This document shows positions 24,271 through 32,506 of a stretch of 64,000 nt of DNA, in pieces. The DNA is from CAZSCF01 sp964636505 (GTDB lineage: Bacteria; Patescibacteriota; Minisyncoccia; Moranbacterales; UBA2206), in assembly GCA_964636505.1 (NCBI GenBank), contig CAZWRY010000003.1, positions 8,119 through 72,118 of the forward strand, in the 5' to 3' direction. A program made the translations under genes and the position numbers. The notes below the pieces were generated by a model. That model was not told the DNA's origin and did no database searches. It was given only the letters and a program-made list of their open reading frames with translations. Within the stretch, counting starts at the first letter, position 1, and the number at the start of each line of letters is the position of its first letter.

Positions 24271-25948
24271 ACATTTTTTCCGGCGCCCCGACGCCGATTA
24301 AGTTTAATGTCTCTTCTAATACTATTTTAGCAGCTTTTACAACTTCCAGTCTAGCCCGACTTATCTCCAAGTTATCCTCATCTAAAACCTTGCAATCATT
24401 GTAGAAAGAATGGAATTTGTCAGCTAGTTTTATCGCATAATGAGGCAATTTATGGACAGCATAGATCTCAGAAACCTCTATTACAAGTTCTGGAAATTTA
24501 TTAAGTTCTTTGATTAAATCCAGCTCCTTTTCATGAACTAATAATTCAAAATTTGCTTTATCTGTATCTTGTATTTCGGTTTTTGCCTGCCTGCCCGGTA
24601 AAAAGGTTTCTTCCGCCTTGCGGATAATACTGCACATTCTCGCATGGGCATATTGAACATAGAAAACTGGATTCTTTTCTGATCGCTCTTTAGCTAACTC
24701 TAAATCAAAATTCATATGAGTGTCCGGTGAATACATCAAAAAGAAAAATCTGGCCACATCATGCCCCACTTCATCAATTAGCTCATCGATATGCACCACA
24801 TTGCCAGCGCGTTTGCTCATGCGAGCTTCCTTGCCATCTTTTACAAGACGCACCAATTGGACAATAATAAATTTTATATTTTCCTTAGCGAATCCCAATG
24901 CTTCAGCTGCCGATTTGAAACGATTAATATAACCGTGATGATCGGCTCCCCAAATTTCAATAATTTTATCAAAGCTTCTTTCAATTTTATTTAAAATATA
25001 CCCACAATCAGAGGCAAAATATGTTTTTTGCCCATCTTTTTTTATTAAAACTCTATCCTTATCATCACCAAAATCAGTTGTCCTGAGCCACAAAGCGCCT
25101 TCCGCTTCAAGGGTTAATTTTTTTTCTCTAAATATTTCTATCGCTCTTTCAACAAACTTTTCGTCTTGTATTTTTTTCTCGCTCATCCATTCATTGAAAT
25201 CAATCTGCATCTTTTCTTGAGCTGTTTTTTTTATGATATTTTCCAAAATATCAATGGCAGCTTTTTGGCCAACCTCATGTACATCCGAAGCATTTCCATA
25301 TTTTCGATTAAGTTCATTGATATATTCTCCGCCATATACAGCTTTGCCATCCCCCAGAACACTATGCCCCAACTTCATTACTTGTTCACCTGCATCGTTG
25401 ACATAATATTCATTCGTCACATCAAACCCAGCTTTGCGCAAAACACGAGAAAGCGAATCCCCACAAAATCCTCCTCTGCCATTACCCAAGTGCAATGGTC
25501 CAGTTGGATTGGCAGAAATAAATTCATTGTTAATCTTTATGCCATTTCCGATTTTAGAATTTCCAAAATTTTCTTTTTGCTCATTTATTTCGACAATTCT
25601 ATTCTGTAAATATTTTTTAGACAAATAGAAATTAATATACCCGGGTGCCACAACCTCAATCTTATCAAAGATTTTTTCAATAGTTTCTTCTCCCTTTGAA
25701 AGAGAAGATGTCCACAGGACAGATGAGGGTAAAGATTTAAGTGTCTCTAATATTTTATTGGCAATCTCTATCGGATTTTGACCTATCTTTTTTGCCAAAA
25801 TCATCGCCACATTCGTTGTATAATCGCCAAATTTACTTTCTTTAGGATAACTTATTTCAATTTCCGGCATCTCAAAAACAGGTAGAAATTGACTGTCCTG
25901 CAAAGACTTTAAGGCTTTTTTGATATTTTCGGTAATTTGTTTCTTCAT
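24269..25948 (-). CDS. argS: Arginine--tRNA ligase
   Basis: Class I synthetase for arginine, 559 residues, with the N-terminal Add-1 domain. Signatures are SANPTGPLHLGNGRGG (HIGH region) and ARMSKRAGNVVHIDEL (KMSKS region), followed by DVARFFFLMYSPDTHMNFDL. Around residue 449 the sequence FLPGRQAKTE is encoded by a GC-rich stretch (24585-24600, GCCTGCCTGCCCGGTA) that resembles the palindromes in metG and beside tRNA-Ala, so a small repeat insertion is likely there. Confidence 0.95.
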   Translation of the reverse strand: MKKQITENIKKALKSLQDSQFLPVFEMPEIEISYPKESKFGDYTTNVAMILAKKIGQNPIEIANKILETLKSLPSSVLWTSSLSKGEETIEKIFDKIEVVAPGYINFYLSKKYLQNRIVEINEQKENFGNSKIGNGIKINNEFISANPTGPLHLGNGRGGFCGDSLSRVLRKAGFDVTNEYYVNDAGEQVMKLGHSVLGDGKAVYGGEYINELNRKYGNASDVHEVGQKAAIDILENIIKKTAQEKMQIDFNEWMSEKKIQDEKFVERAIEIFREKKLTLEAEGALWLRTTDFGDDKDRVLIKKDGQKTYFASDCGYILNKIERSFDKIIEIWGADHHGYINRFKSAAEALGFAKENIKFIIVQLVRLVKDGKEARMSKRAGNVVHIDELIDEVGHDVARFFFLMYSPDTHMNFDLELAKERSEKNPVFYVQYAHARMCSIIRKAEETFLPGRQAKTEIQDTDKANFELLVHEKELDLIKELNKFPELVIEVSEIYAVHKLPHYAIKLADKFHSFYNDCKVLDEDNLEISRARLEVVKAAKIVLEETLNLIGVGAPEKM

Positions 25949-26020
25949 ACTTCTTTATTTTATCTCATTGAAGGCAAAAAATAAAGCCCTTAGCTACTAT
26001 ATACGAAATACCAAATACGC

Positions 26021-26026
26021 TATACT
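26021..26026 (+). promoter_or_regulatory. smpB -10 element, leaderless start
   Basis: TATACT at 26021-26026 would place the transcription start near 26033, two bases before the smpB ATG at 26035. No Shine-Dalgarno sequence is present. No good -35 hexamer is seen. Confidence 0.45.
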
Positions 26027-26034
26027 ATAAATAC

Positions 26035-26478
26035 ATGAGCGCATTAGCCTACAACAAAAGAGCCAATTTTGACTACCAGATCTCGGACAAATACGAGGCG
26101 GGTTTGATTTTGACCGGACAAGAGGTAAAGTCCATAAAAACCGGCCACGTCAGTCTCAAGGAGAGCTTCGTAACTGTTAAAGGCAATGAGCTCTATTTGA
26201 CTAACGCCAATATCCCTTTTTACCAGCATGCCGGCAAAGCCACCGGCTATGATCCAACTCGATCTCGAAAGCTTTTACTCAAGAAGTCAGAAATAAAGCG
26301 TTTAATAGGCAAAGTACGCACCGAAGGCTTGACATTAGTACCAATTTCCCTATATACTAAAAGACGACTATTAAAGCTTGAATTTGGCATAGGCAAAGGA
26401 AAAAAGAAAATTGATAAAAGACAAGTTATTTCCAAAAGAGAGGACAAAAGAAGAATACAAAGAGCCTTGCGCAGCTAA
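26035..26478 (+). CDS. smpB: SsrA-binding protein SmpB
   Basis: SmpB binds tmRNA and brings it to stalled ribosomes in trans-translation. The 147-residue protein has the OB-fold motifs NKRANFDYQISDKYEAGLILTG, QEVKSIKTGHVSLKESFV and YTKRRLLKLEFGIGKGKKK, and a basic C-terminal tail (KREDKRRIQRALRS) that fills the mRNA channel. The tmRNA gene begins 2 bases after its stop, so both partners are made from one locus. The promoter position suggests a leaderless mRNA. Confidence 0.97.
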   Translation: MSALAYNKRANFDYQISDKYEAGLILTGQEVKSIKTGHVSLKESFVTVKGNELYLTNANIPFYQHAGKATGYDPTRSRKLLLKKSEIKRLIGKVRTEGLTLVPISLYTKRRLLKLEFGIGKGKKKIDKRQVISKREDKRRIQRALRS

Positions 26479-26480
26479 AT

Positions 26481-26871
26481 GGGGATGCTTGGCATCGACA
26501 GGTTGCACATTTATAATAAGCAAGTCGAGAATGATAATAACTCGTTAAAATCTTATCAAAATGATAAGTGCAAACTTATTTTCAAAAGCAAAGTCAGTAT
26601 TAGCACAAGCTTTTACTTCAAATTTTGCTCTGTCTTTGGCTTAATTGCCGAAGACCATCGGTCTGTCGAATTCTAATAGACAGGTCTCCGGTGTTATACA
26701 TTGGAATAGCTGATTAGATTTTTTCTTGAGTTTGATCAGTAAAACCAATCAAGAATAGACTGAAAAATTTTTGTTTGTTCATTACCTTCAGTCGAATCAA
26801 CAAACAAACTAAACTTGTAGAATATTATAGGTTAACAACACTGGACATGGGTTCAACTCCCATCATCTCCA
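26481..26871 (+). ncRNA. ssrA: Transfer-messenger RNA (tmRNA)
   Basis: The 5' end GGGGATG pairs with CATCTCC at the 3' end (26864-26870), with G3:U70 as in tRNA-Ala, and the T arm is ATGGG-TTCAACT-CCCAT. CCA is not encoded. The resume codon is GCA at 26570, in the context AAGT-GCA-AAC, and the tag frame runs 24 codons to TAA at 26642-26644. The tag starts ANLFSKAK and ends NFALSLA, the hydrophobic Ala-ending tail recognised by proteases. The length is 391 bases. It sits directly between smpB and infC. Confidence 0.96.
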
Positions 26872-26917
26872 CTATGTAAAATAATAATTTAACACCAAAT
26901 ATATTAGAAGAGGACCA

Positions 26918-27433
26918 ATAAAAAGAACTTTTGCAAAAAAAGTTCAAAGAGAAAAAGTAAACGAACAGATCAGAGCCTATCAAGTCCGCGTTATTGATGA
27001 GGCGGGCAACCAGTTGGGCATTATGTCGCCTAGCAAAGCTTTGGAAATAGCCAAAGAAAGGGAAGTTGATTTGGTAGAGGTTTCACCTTTGGCCAATCCC
27101 CCCGTTTGCAAGATAATGGACTATGGAAAATTTCAATATCAGCACGCGAAGTCCACTAAAGTTAAACAGAAAAAGATTGATGTCAAAGAATTGCGCATAG
27201 GTTTTAGAACAGATGATCATGATTTAGAAGTCAGAAGAAACCAAGCGGCCAAATTTCTGGAAAAAGGCAATAAAGTAAAAGTGGAAATCAGACTCAAGGG
27301 CAGAGAAAAAATGCATCGGGATAAAGCCAAAACAAATTTAGACGCTTTCATTAAGACAATCCCGTTTGAATATAAAATTGAACAGGAAATAAAATCTTTT
27401 CCCGGAGGTTTCAACGCCGTCCTAATACCTTAG
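26918..27433 (+). CDS. infC: Translation initiation factor IF-3, non-canonical start codon
   Basis: IF-3 binds the 30S subunit and proofreads the start codon. The N-terminal domain shows KVNEQIRAYQVRVIDEAGNQLGI and the C-terminal domain KELRIGFRTDDHDLEVRRNQAAKFLEKGNKVK. In the open frame between a TAA at 26885-26887 and an internal ATG at 27014 there is no usable ATG, GTG or TTG, although the homologous N-terminus begins well before 27014. Candidates are ATA at 26918 (after AGAAGAGG) or ATT at 26903. ATA is used here (171 residues). E. coli infC uses AUU for autoregulation, so a rare start is plausible. Confidence 0.9.
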   Translation: MKRTFAKKVQREKVNEQIRAYQVRVIDEAGNQLGIMSPSKALEIAKEREVDLVEVSPLANPPVCKIMDYGKFQYQHAKSTKVKQKKIDVKELRIGFRTDDHDLEVRRNQAAKFLEKGNKVKVEIRLKGREKMHRDKAKTNLDAFIKTIPFEYKIEQEIKSFPGGFNAVLIP

Positions 27434-27467
27434 ATTCTAAAATTAATATAATAACAATTTCAATAAA

Positions 27468-27668
27468 ATGGCTAAACTAAAAACCAGAAAAGCTGCTGCC
27501 AAAAAAGTGAAACTTAGCAAAAAGGGAAAAATTTTGCGCAGAAAAAGCGGACAAAATCATTACAATTCAAAAGAAACCGGAAAAAAGGGACGAGAAAAAA
27601 AAGGCGCAATCAGACTCTTCAAGGCTGATGAAGCCAATTACCTTAAAAGAGGTCTTCCATACGCCTAA
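27468..27668 (+). CDS. rpmI: 50S ribosomal protein L35
   Basis: A 66-residue, strongly basic protein with the L35 signatures KTRKAAAKKVKLSKKGKILRR and RAxSGQNHYN-like SGQNHYNSKE. It lies between infC and rplT in the universal infC-rpmI-rplT operon order, 34 bases after infC. No unusual feature is seen. Confidence 0.96.
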   Translation: MAKLKTRKAAAKKVKLSKKGKILRRKSGQNHYNSKETGKKGREKKGAIRLFKADEANYLKRGLPYA

Positions 27669-27693
27669 AAACTAAGAACTAACAACCAATAAT

Positions 27694-28038
27694 ATGACAA
27701 GAGTTAAACGCGGAGTCGCCGCTTCAAAAAGAAGAAAAAATTTATTAGAAGATGCCAAGGGTTATCGCTGGAACAGAAAAAATCTTTACCGCGAAGCCAA
27801 ACAAGCTGTAATCAAAGCCGGCTCTTATGCTTTCAGAGACAGAAGAGTCAAAAAAAGAACTATGCGAAGACTTTGGATTACCCGTCTCAATATTGCCGTT
27901 CATAATTTTGGAATAAAATACAGCCAATTGATAAAAATTATGGCCGATAAAAAAATTGAAATTGACAGAAAAGTCCTTTCTCAAATGGCTATGGAAAACC
28001 CGGAAACATTTTCCAAGTTCATGGAAAAGGTAAAATAA
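27694..28038 (+). CDS. rplT: 50S ribosomal protein L20
   Basis: A 114-residue primary 23S rRNA-binding protein. The N-terminal extension is TRVKRGVAASKRRKNLLEDAKG, followed by the conserved core YAFRDRRVKKRTMRRLWITRLN. It is the last gene of the infC-rpmI-rplT block and is followed by a strong terminator 12 bases after its stop. In other bacteria L20 represses this operon; no leader site can be pointed to here. Confidence 0.97.
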   Translation: MTRVKRGVAASKRRKNLLEDAKGYRWNRKNLYREAKQAVIKAGSYAFRDRRVKKRTMRRLWITRLNIAVHNFGIKYSQLIKIMADKKIEIDRKVLSQMAMENPETFSKFMEKVK

Positions 28039-28050
28039 TCGAAAACTAAA

Positions 28051-28081
28051 AACGTCTCGGAATAACCGAGACGTTTTTTTA
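28051..28081 (+). terminator. Strong terminator after rplT
   Basis: A 10-bp perfect stem AACGTCTCGG/CCGAGACGTT with loop AATAA is followed by seven or more U residues (TTTTTTTA). It closes the smpB-ssrA-infC-rpmI-rplT block. Confidence 0.93.
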
Positions 28082-28091
28082 TTTTTGGAGT

Positions 28092-28274
28092 CTATTTTTT
28101 CCCGCCGAAAACTTCCTTGGAAAGTCTCCAGAGACCATAGAAAGGTAGCCAAATCCAAAGTACTTTACGCACCCATTTATCCAAAAATTTGTTGGAGTTT
28201 CCCATTCTGAGCATGTCGATAAAGAAGTACAGAAAAAAAACGACAACTATTATTAAAGCAATAGATAGAACCAT
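28092..28274 (-). CDS. Small membrane protein of unknown function
   Basis: This 60-residue protein has one strong hydrophobic helix (VLSIALIIVVVFFLYFFIDML) followed by a basic amphipathic C-terminus rich in Trp (VRKVLWIWLPFYGLWRL). A longer GTG-started frame (from 28310) is possible, but the ATG at 28274 places the hydrophobic segment at the N-terminus, so it is preferred. It lies 45 bases after the C39-like peptidase gene on the same strand. No family is recognised. Confidence 0.5.
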   Translation of the reverse strand: MVLSIALIIVVVFFLYFFIDMLRMGNSNKFLDKWVRKVLWIWLPFYGLWRLSKEVFGGKK

Positions 28275-28319
28275 AATGTTAACAAAAAATTTACAACTAA
28301 ATTCTAGCACAAACCGGGT

Positions 28320-29144
28320 TTATTCCAAAACAATCATAGCCTTATCGCCTTTTTCTATATCTTCCTTTTTGCCTGGAAAGTCATGAATGGCTTTATAAAG
28401 CAAATCAATATCATATTTGTAATTTTGGCCTCTTTTTGTTCCGGGATCATTAGTAATAATTTTATTTCCTTCATACCCAACTAAAACGAGGTTGTGATAC
28501 AGGGGCCCTGGCGGAGTAAAATTAGGATTTCCCAAGAGTCTTCCGGCTGCCGGAACAATAATTGGGTTGCCCTTGGAAAGATATTCCTTCAGATCTTCCT
28601 TTTTAAAATCATAAATCACTTCGAATCTCAGCCCATTTTTTGGTTGGCCATAAAAATCGACAAACATTTTCATTGTTTGTTCGGCGTTGGTATCTCGATA
28701 ATCCCCATATTTCTTTATTTGAAATTTAACCAAATCTTGAATTTCATTTTCAGCAACTTGAGGCGTCAATTCTTTTTTGTCCAGGAAATATTTGACCATA
28801 ACAATCGATGCTTCTTCACAAGCTTCTTCGTGCAATTCATCCCATACCGCAAAAGGTGCCTGAGATGTAAAAGGAACCTTAATCAAAAACTTATCCGGGA
28901 TTTTTTCTTCCCCATTATCTTTTACTTCTTTTATATTTGTGCCGCTTTCATTGTTTTCATTTTCTTGAATATCTTTTTTTTCCTCATTTTCAACTTTATC
29001 TTGGCTATCATTTTGAACAGTATTTTCTTGAGGGGCGTTTGTCTCTTTTTTATTTTGGCTTTTAAGAAACAGGAAAAAGCCACTAATTAGAATTAGCACC
29101 AAAATCAACGCAAAAACTATTTTTTTAATCATGGATGTATTCAT
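28320..29144 (-). CDS. Membrane-anchored C39-like cysteine peptidase
   Basis: A 274-residue protein with an N-terminal membrane helix (about 7-27), an acidic Asn/Glu-rich linker (about 30-85), and a papain-like C39_2 domain. The catalytic Cys lies in LHEEACEEASIVMV, the His in YHNLVLVGYEG and the third residue in TNDPGTKRG. It would be exposed outside the membrane. The substrate is unknown; relatives act on peptides or peptide cross-links. It starts 6 bases after the L,D-transpeptidase gene, so the two probably form an operon. Confidence 0.85.
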   Translation of the reverse strand: MNTSMIKKIVFALILVLILISGFFLFLKSQNKKETNAPQENTVQNDSQDKVENEEKKDIQENENNESGTNIKEVKDNGEEKIPDKFLIKVPFTSQAPFAVWDELHEEACEEASIVMVKYFLDKKELTPQVAENEIQDLVKFQIKKYGDYRDTNAEQTMKMFVDFYGQPKNGLRFEVIYDFKKEDLKEYLSKGNPIIVPAAGRLLGNPNFTPPGPLYHNLVLVGYEGNKIITNDPGTKRGQNYKYDIDLLYKAIHDFPGKKEDIEKGDKAMIVLE

Positions 29145-29150
29145 GAGCTG

Positions 29151-30287
29151 TTAATATATAATAACTGGCGTATTGATTTCTGTCCATTCGAAAACTCTTT
29201 GGGCCGGTCCAACCCCCAAACGTACACAACCATGCGAAACCGGAATACCCAGGTGATTAGCACCTTCTTTGTAGCCACCTGGCCACTCTGGAAGCTCGTG
29301 AATTCCAAATTTTCCATCTGGAACTATTGCCATCCAATACGGCATATAAAGACCATAAGTTTTAGACCAGACCCTGAGGGCTTTATTTCTAATAGCATAC
29401 TCCCCGATTGGAGTATTCATGCCCTGTTTTCCGGAAGAGACAAGAAAAGCATCCAATAGCTTGCCCTCTTCAAAAATAGTCATCACTTGGCTAGACAAAT
29501 TAATATCAATATATTTGCCGGTTTTTATTTTAGGACGCGTATATTTCTTGGCTTGAGCAAGTCTCAAAACAAAATCTTTCTCCCAACTTTGGGGCGCCTG
29601 GGGTAAAGTCTCAAAAGAGCTTTCATAAATTGATTTGTAGTTTTCATCTTTATCATCCTTTTGTTTAATAACTACTTTAAAATTGTATTTTTTGCCGCTT
29701 TCTATTTCACTTCCGTTTTTGGGCAAGATCTTAAACTGTGTTTTTTCCGGATTAATTTCATAGACAATGTCTATCTTGGGCTCAATAATAAAGGAGACAT
29801 AAAACCCTTCAAATGTGCGGTCAAAGTCAACAACAACCGGATCTTCAATATCAAACAAAACTTCCTTGGCATCATTTGTTGGAATAAAATTTTTAACTTG
29901 CGGATATTCAATAGTTGAAAATTCAATTTCACTGGCTTTTGTTTTATTGAAAAAAATATTTCGTCCGGCTGGCAAAATAATCTTGTATTTAGTTTCTGGC
30001 TTCCAAAATTTTTGAGGAGAAATGATCAGTTTTTTATTTGAATTTTTCCAGGCAATATCAATGTCTTCCTTGGGATAAACTTCGATTGGTCCCTCAAGCT
30101 TTGAGAGGAGCATGATTGCAGAAAAATCCAAAACAACTGCCTCAGTCGGATTGACATCCTGGCTGCGAGAAAGCTTTATCTCGGTATTAAAAAACTTTTC
30201 CGAGCCAGACACAAAATAGAACCCGGCCAAAAAACTGAGCAGCATGATTAACAAAATTAAGAATATTTTTACAAATATTTTCATCAT
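29151..30287 (-). CDS. L,D-transpeptidase (YkuD) with N-terminal Ig-like domains
   Basis: A 378-residue protein with an N-terminal membrane helix (about 5-25), one or two Ig-like segments (about 40-230), and a C-terminal YkuD domain. The catalytic signature is HLGIPVSHGCVRLG, with the nucleophilic Cys in HGCVR. It would form 3-3 peptidoglycan cross-links or attach surface proteins to the wall. Ig-like domains in front of YkuD are common in CPR and Gram-positive enzymes. It sits upstream of the C39-like peptidase on the same transcript. Confidence 0.92.
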   Translation of the reverse strand: MMKIFVKIFLILLIMLLSFLAGFYFVSGSEKFFNTEIKLSRSQDVNPTEAVVLDFSAIMLLSKLEGPIEVYPKEDIDIAWKNSNKKLIISPQKFWKPETKYKIILPAGRNIFFNKTKASEIEFSTIEYPQVKNFIPTNDAKEVLFDIEDPVVVDFDRTFEGFYVSFIIEPKIDIVYEINPEKTQFKILPKNGSEIESGKKYNFKVVIKQKDDKDENYKSIYESSFETLPQAPQSWEKDFVLRLAQAKKYTRPKIKTGKYIDINLSSQVMTIFEEGKLLDAFLVSSGKQGMNTPIGEYAIRNKALRVWSKTYGLYMPYWMAIVPDGKFGIHELPEWPGGYKEGANHLGIPVSHGCVRLGVGPAQRVFEWTEINTPVIIY

Positions 30288-30298
30288 TCCAACAAATT

Positions 30299-31315
30299 CT
30301 ATTTATTTTTTGCAAATTCAACTCTGGCTGCATCCCAAACCTCTGGATGATTTTGTTTTTCTTTTAGCCAATACCACCATTCAATTCCCCAAATGTAAAT
30401 ATCGGAAAATCCAACTTTCTTGGCAAAATTAATATTATCCACCAAACGAACATCATTCATTGATGCAAATTGTTCAGAGAGAGGAACATTAATCGTCCAG
30501 CCGGAAACCCATGGCTCTCCCTGCAATTCAACAACAATGGCATTTTTTTGCCCGGTTAATATTCTGGATAACCAATATTTAAAATGAAAAAATCTTGGCC
30601 CGATTGGATAGTCAAAATAACCGACTTTTTCACTCCAAATGTAACGATACATGGTTGTCCCGAAAACATCCGCTCTTTTGGCTGCTGAAACCCACAGACT
30701 CAACTCCCCACTGTCGGTTACAATCACTTTCCTATTTGGATCTTTGGCCCTGACTAAGGCTATTTCCATATCCAATAGATTGGTGTCCAGTTCTGGACAG
30801 ATGCCAAATTTAAGAAACGGTTCGTTTTCAACTTGCCAGAACTTTATTTCTGGATGATTTTTATATCGCTCAATAGTAATATCAATAAAGCGCAGTAACT
30901 CTCTTTTTCTTTCTTGATCATTTTGCGCCGCCCAAACAGGAATAAAACACTCCGGCCAACGAGGCACCTTTTGTCCAGTAACCAGAATAATCTCTGCCTT
31001 TCTCTTGGCCGCTTCATCCAATTGCCAATCGATAGCTGAAAAATCATATTTTCCTTTTTCCTTTTCCACCAGATCCCAGTATACCGGAATTCTTATTTTT
31101 TTAACCTTCAAATCATCCAGCGCGGCAATGAAGGCTTCTTTCCAGTCCAATCCAATGTCCTGAGCATAACGATAAGAAAAAGTCACTCCCAACTGAGCAT
31201 CGTTATTCATTTTCTCAACTGGAAAATTGAAATAAGCCAAAAGAAGTAAGGCCAAAACAATAATCGACAAAAAAATCCAAGCAATTATTTTTAATATTCT
31301 TTTAAATATTTGCAT
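30299..31315 (-). CDS. Membrane-anchored glycoside hydrolase, clan GH-A-like
   Basis: A 338-residue protein with an N-terminal membrane helix (about 6-28) and a TIM barrel. The general acid/base is Glu165 in WQVENEPF, and the nucleophile candidate is Glu263 in IVVELQGEPW. The order Asn-Glu-Pro after strand 4 and Glu after strand 7 is the clan GH-A signature. The sugar target is unknown; the location suggests surface or environmental glycans. It lies 11 bases upstream of the L,D-transpeptidase gene, so they are probably co-transcribed. Confidence 0.75.
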   Translation of the reverse strand: MQIFKRILKIIAWIFLSIIVLALLLLAYFNFPVEKMNNDAQLGVTFSYRYAQDIGLDWKEAFIAALDDLKVKKIRIPVYWDLVEKEKGKYDFSAIDWQLDEAAKRKAEIILVTGQKVPRWPECFIPVWAAQNDQERKRELLRFIDITIERYKNHPEIKFWQVENEPFLKFGICPELDTNLLDMEIALVRAKDPNRKVIVTDSGELSLWVSAAKRADVFGTTMYRYIWSEKVGYFDYPIGPRFFHFKYWLSRILTGQKNAIVVELQGEPWVSGWTINVPLSEQFASMNDVRLVDNINFAKKVGFSDIYIWGIEWWYWLKEKQNHPEVWDAARVEFAKNK

Positions 31316-31572
31316 TTTGCTTTTTATTTTATTTTTTTAAATATTTTTTATTTGTCTCAAAATATTAATTTTAATTAAATATTTTCTGTTTTTTGACGCC
31401 TTGTAATTTATTTCAAAAAATAAATCTGGTCATATTATTTTTTGCTTTCTAATGCCTTGTAGACTTTCTTTAAAGGTAACATATATAGCGAGCCATGAAA
31501 TAATACAAAAAATAAATGTTTATTCGATAGTTAGTTAAGTAAAAAATAATATAATCAGATTTATGCTCTCCG

Positions 31573-32499
31573 CTACTTCACAGATATCAAGACTATACCT
31601 GCCACAATAATACAAATGGACAATGTTTTATGCAAAACATTTTTAAGAGTTCTCTTTTCTTGAAAAATGGCTGGGAACTTTGCAGAAAGTGTTATACCCA
31701 CAACGAAGACAAAAACCGCTTCCAACGAAGCCATTGCATTGACTACCGCCACGCTTCCCAGCGATACTGCAAAATGTGTGAGAGCCGACCCAATTCCCCC
31801 AAGAATTTTGTTGGCTACAAAAAGCACTCCTGTGCGTCGATTTTCTTTTTTCAAATAATTAGACCTTTGAAATGATTTGAAAATGTCTTTACGCCACACA
31901 GGAAAAAGTAAAAGACTGAGAGCTCCAATTGTAAGACCCAAACGCGTCCAGATGAAAACATTGAAAAAATTATCTTGCTCATATAAATATTTAAAGATCG
32001 AAAAAGCCACCGCGATAAGAACGCCAGCCAAAACAGTCAAATGAAAACCTTTAAACGTTTTTCTGGGCTCGAAACTTCCAGAAAAAAACTGCAATGATAA
32101 AAATAACCCTCCAAAAATTAAAAGAGCAACCCCAAAAATCGCTCTCATTGAAAATACTTCTCCCAAAAAAAGTGTAGAAGTAATTATAGTTGTAATCGGA
32201 ATAATAGCCATTACTATTGGCGTAACTCGACTGGCTTCGTTTTTTTCTATGGCTGTAAAAAGACAAAAAATGCCATAAATAAACATTATTCCTGACAAAA
32301 TATTCCAGACCAATTGGCTAAAACCAATTAAATGAAACCCGAAGGGAAAAAGAGCAAAAGTAAAAAGACTCATGAGGCCAACATAGAAAGTATAGGTAGC
32401 CGGCTCGGAAACCCGATTCGTGGTCAACATGAATTTATCCAGAATTGTCTGGAGCGCTACCAAAAAGTACGCAGCAATAGCAACAAAAATATAAAACAT
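31573..32499 (-). CDS. EamA-like drug/metabolite transporter
   Basis: A 308-residue protein with ten predicted membrane helices in two EamA-like halves, starting with AIAAYFLVALQTILDKFMLT. Conserved family segments include ASRVTPIVMAIIPITTIITSTLFLGE at the end of the first half and VVNAMASLEAVFVFVVGITL at the end of the second. The substrate cannot be inferred. It follows the GH1 gene with a 7-base gap. The 257-base spacer downstream (31316-31572) is very AT-rich and shows no convincing gene. Confidence 0.85.
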   Translation of the reverse strand: MFYIFVAIAAYFLVALQTILDKFMLTTNRVSEPATYTFYVGLMSLFTFALFPFGFHLIGFSQLVWNILSGIMFIYGIFCLFTAIEKNEASRVTPIVMAIIPITTIITSTLFLGEVFSMRAIFGVALLIFGGLFLSLQFFSGSFEPRKTFKGFHLTVLAGVLIAVAFSIFKYLYEQDNFFNVFIWTRLGLTIGALSLLLFPVWRKDIFKSFQRSNYLKKENRRTGVLFVANKILGGIGSALTHFAVSLGSVAVVNAMASLEAVFVFVVGITLSAKFPAIFQEKRTLKNVLHKTLSICIIVAGIVLISVK

Positions 32500-32506
32500 A
32501 AAAAAA

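Noticed and set aside
26479..26676. A 65-codon frame with ATG just after smpB
   Set aside because: It lies inside the tmRNA gene and in a different phase from the tag reading frame. The cloverleaf ends, resume codon and tag tail all support tmRNA.
31316..31572. A hidden gene or RNA in the 257-base spacer before the glycosidase gene
   Set aside because: The stretch is very AT-rich, frames are short and broken, and no stable structure or promoter of good quality was found.
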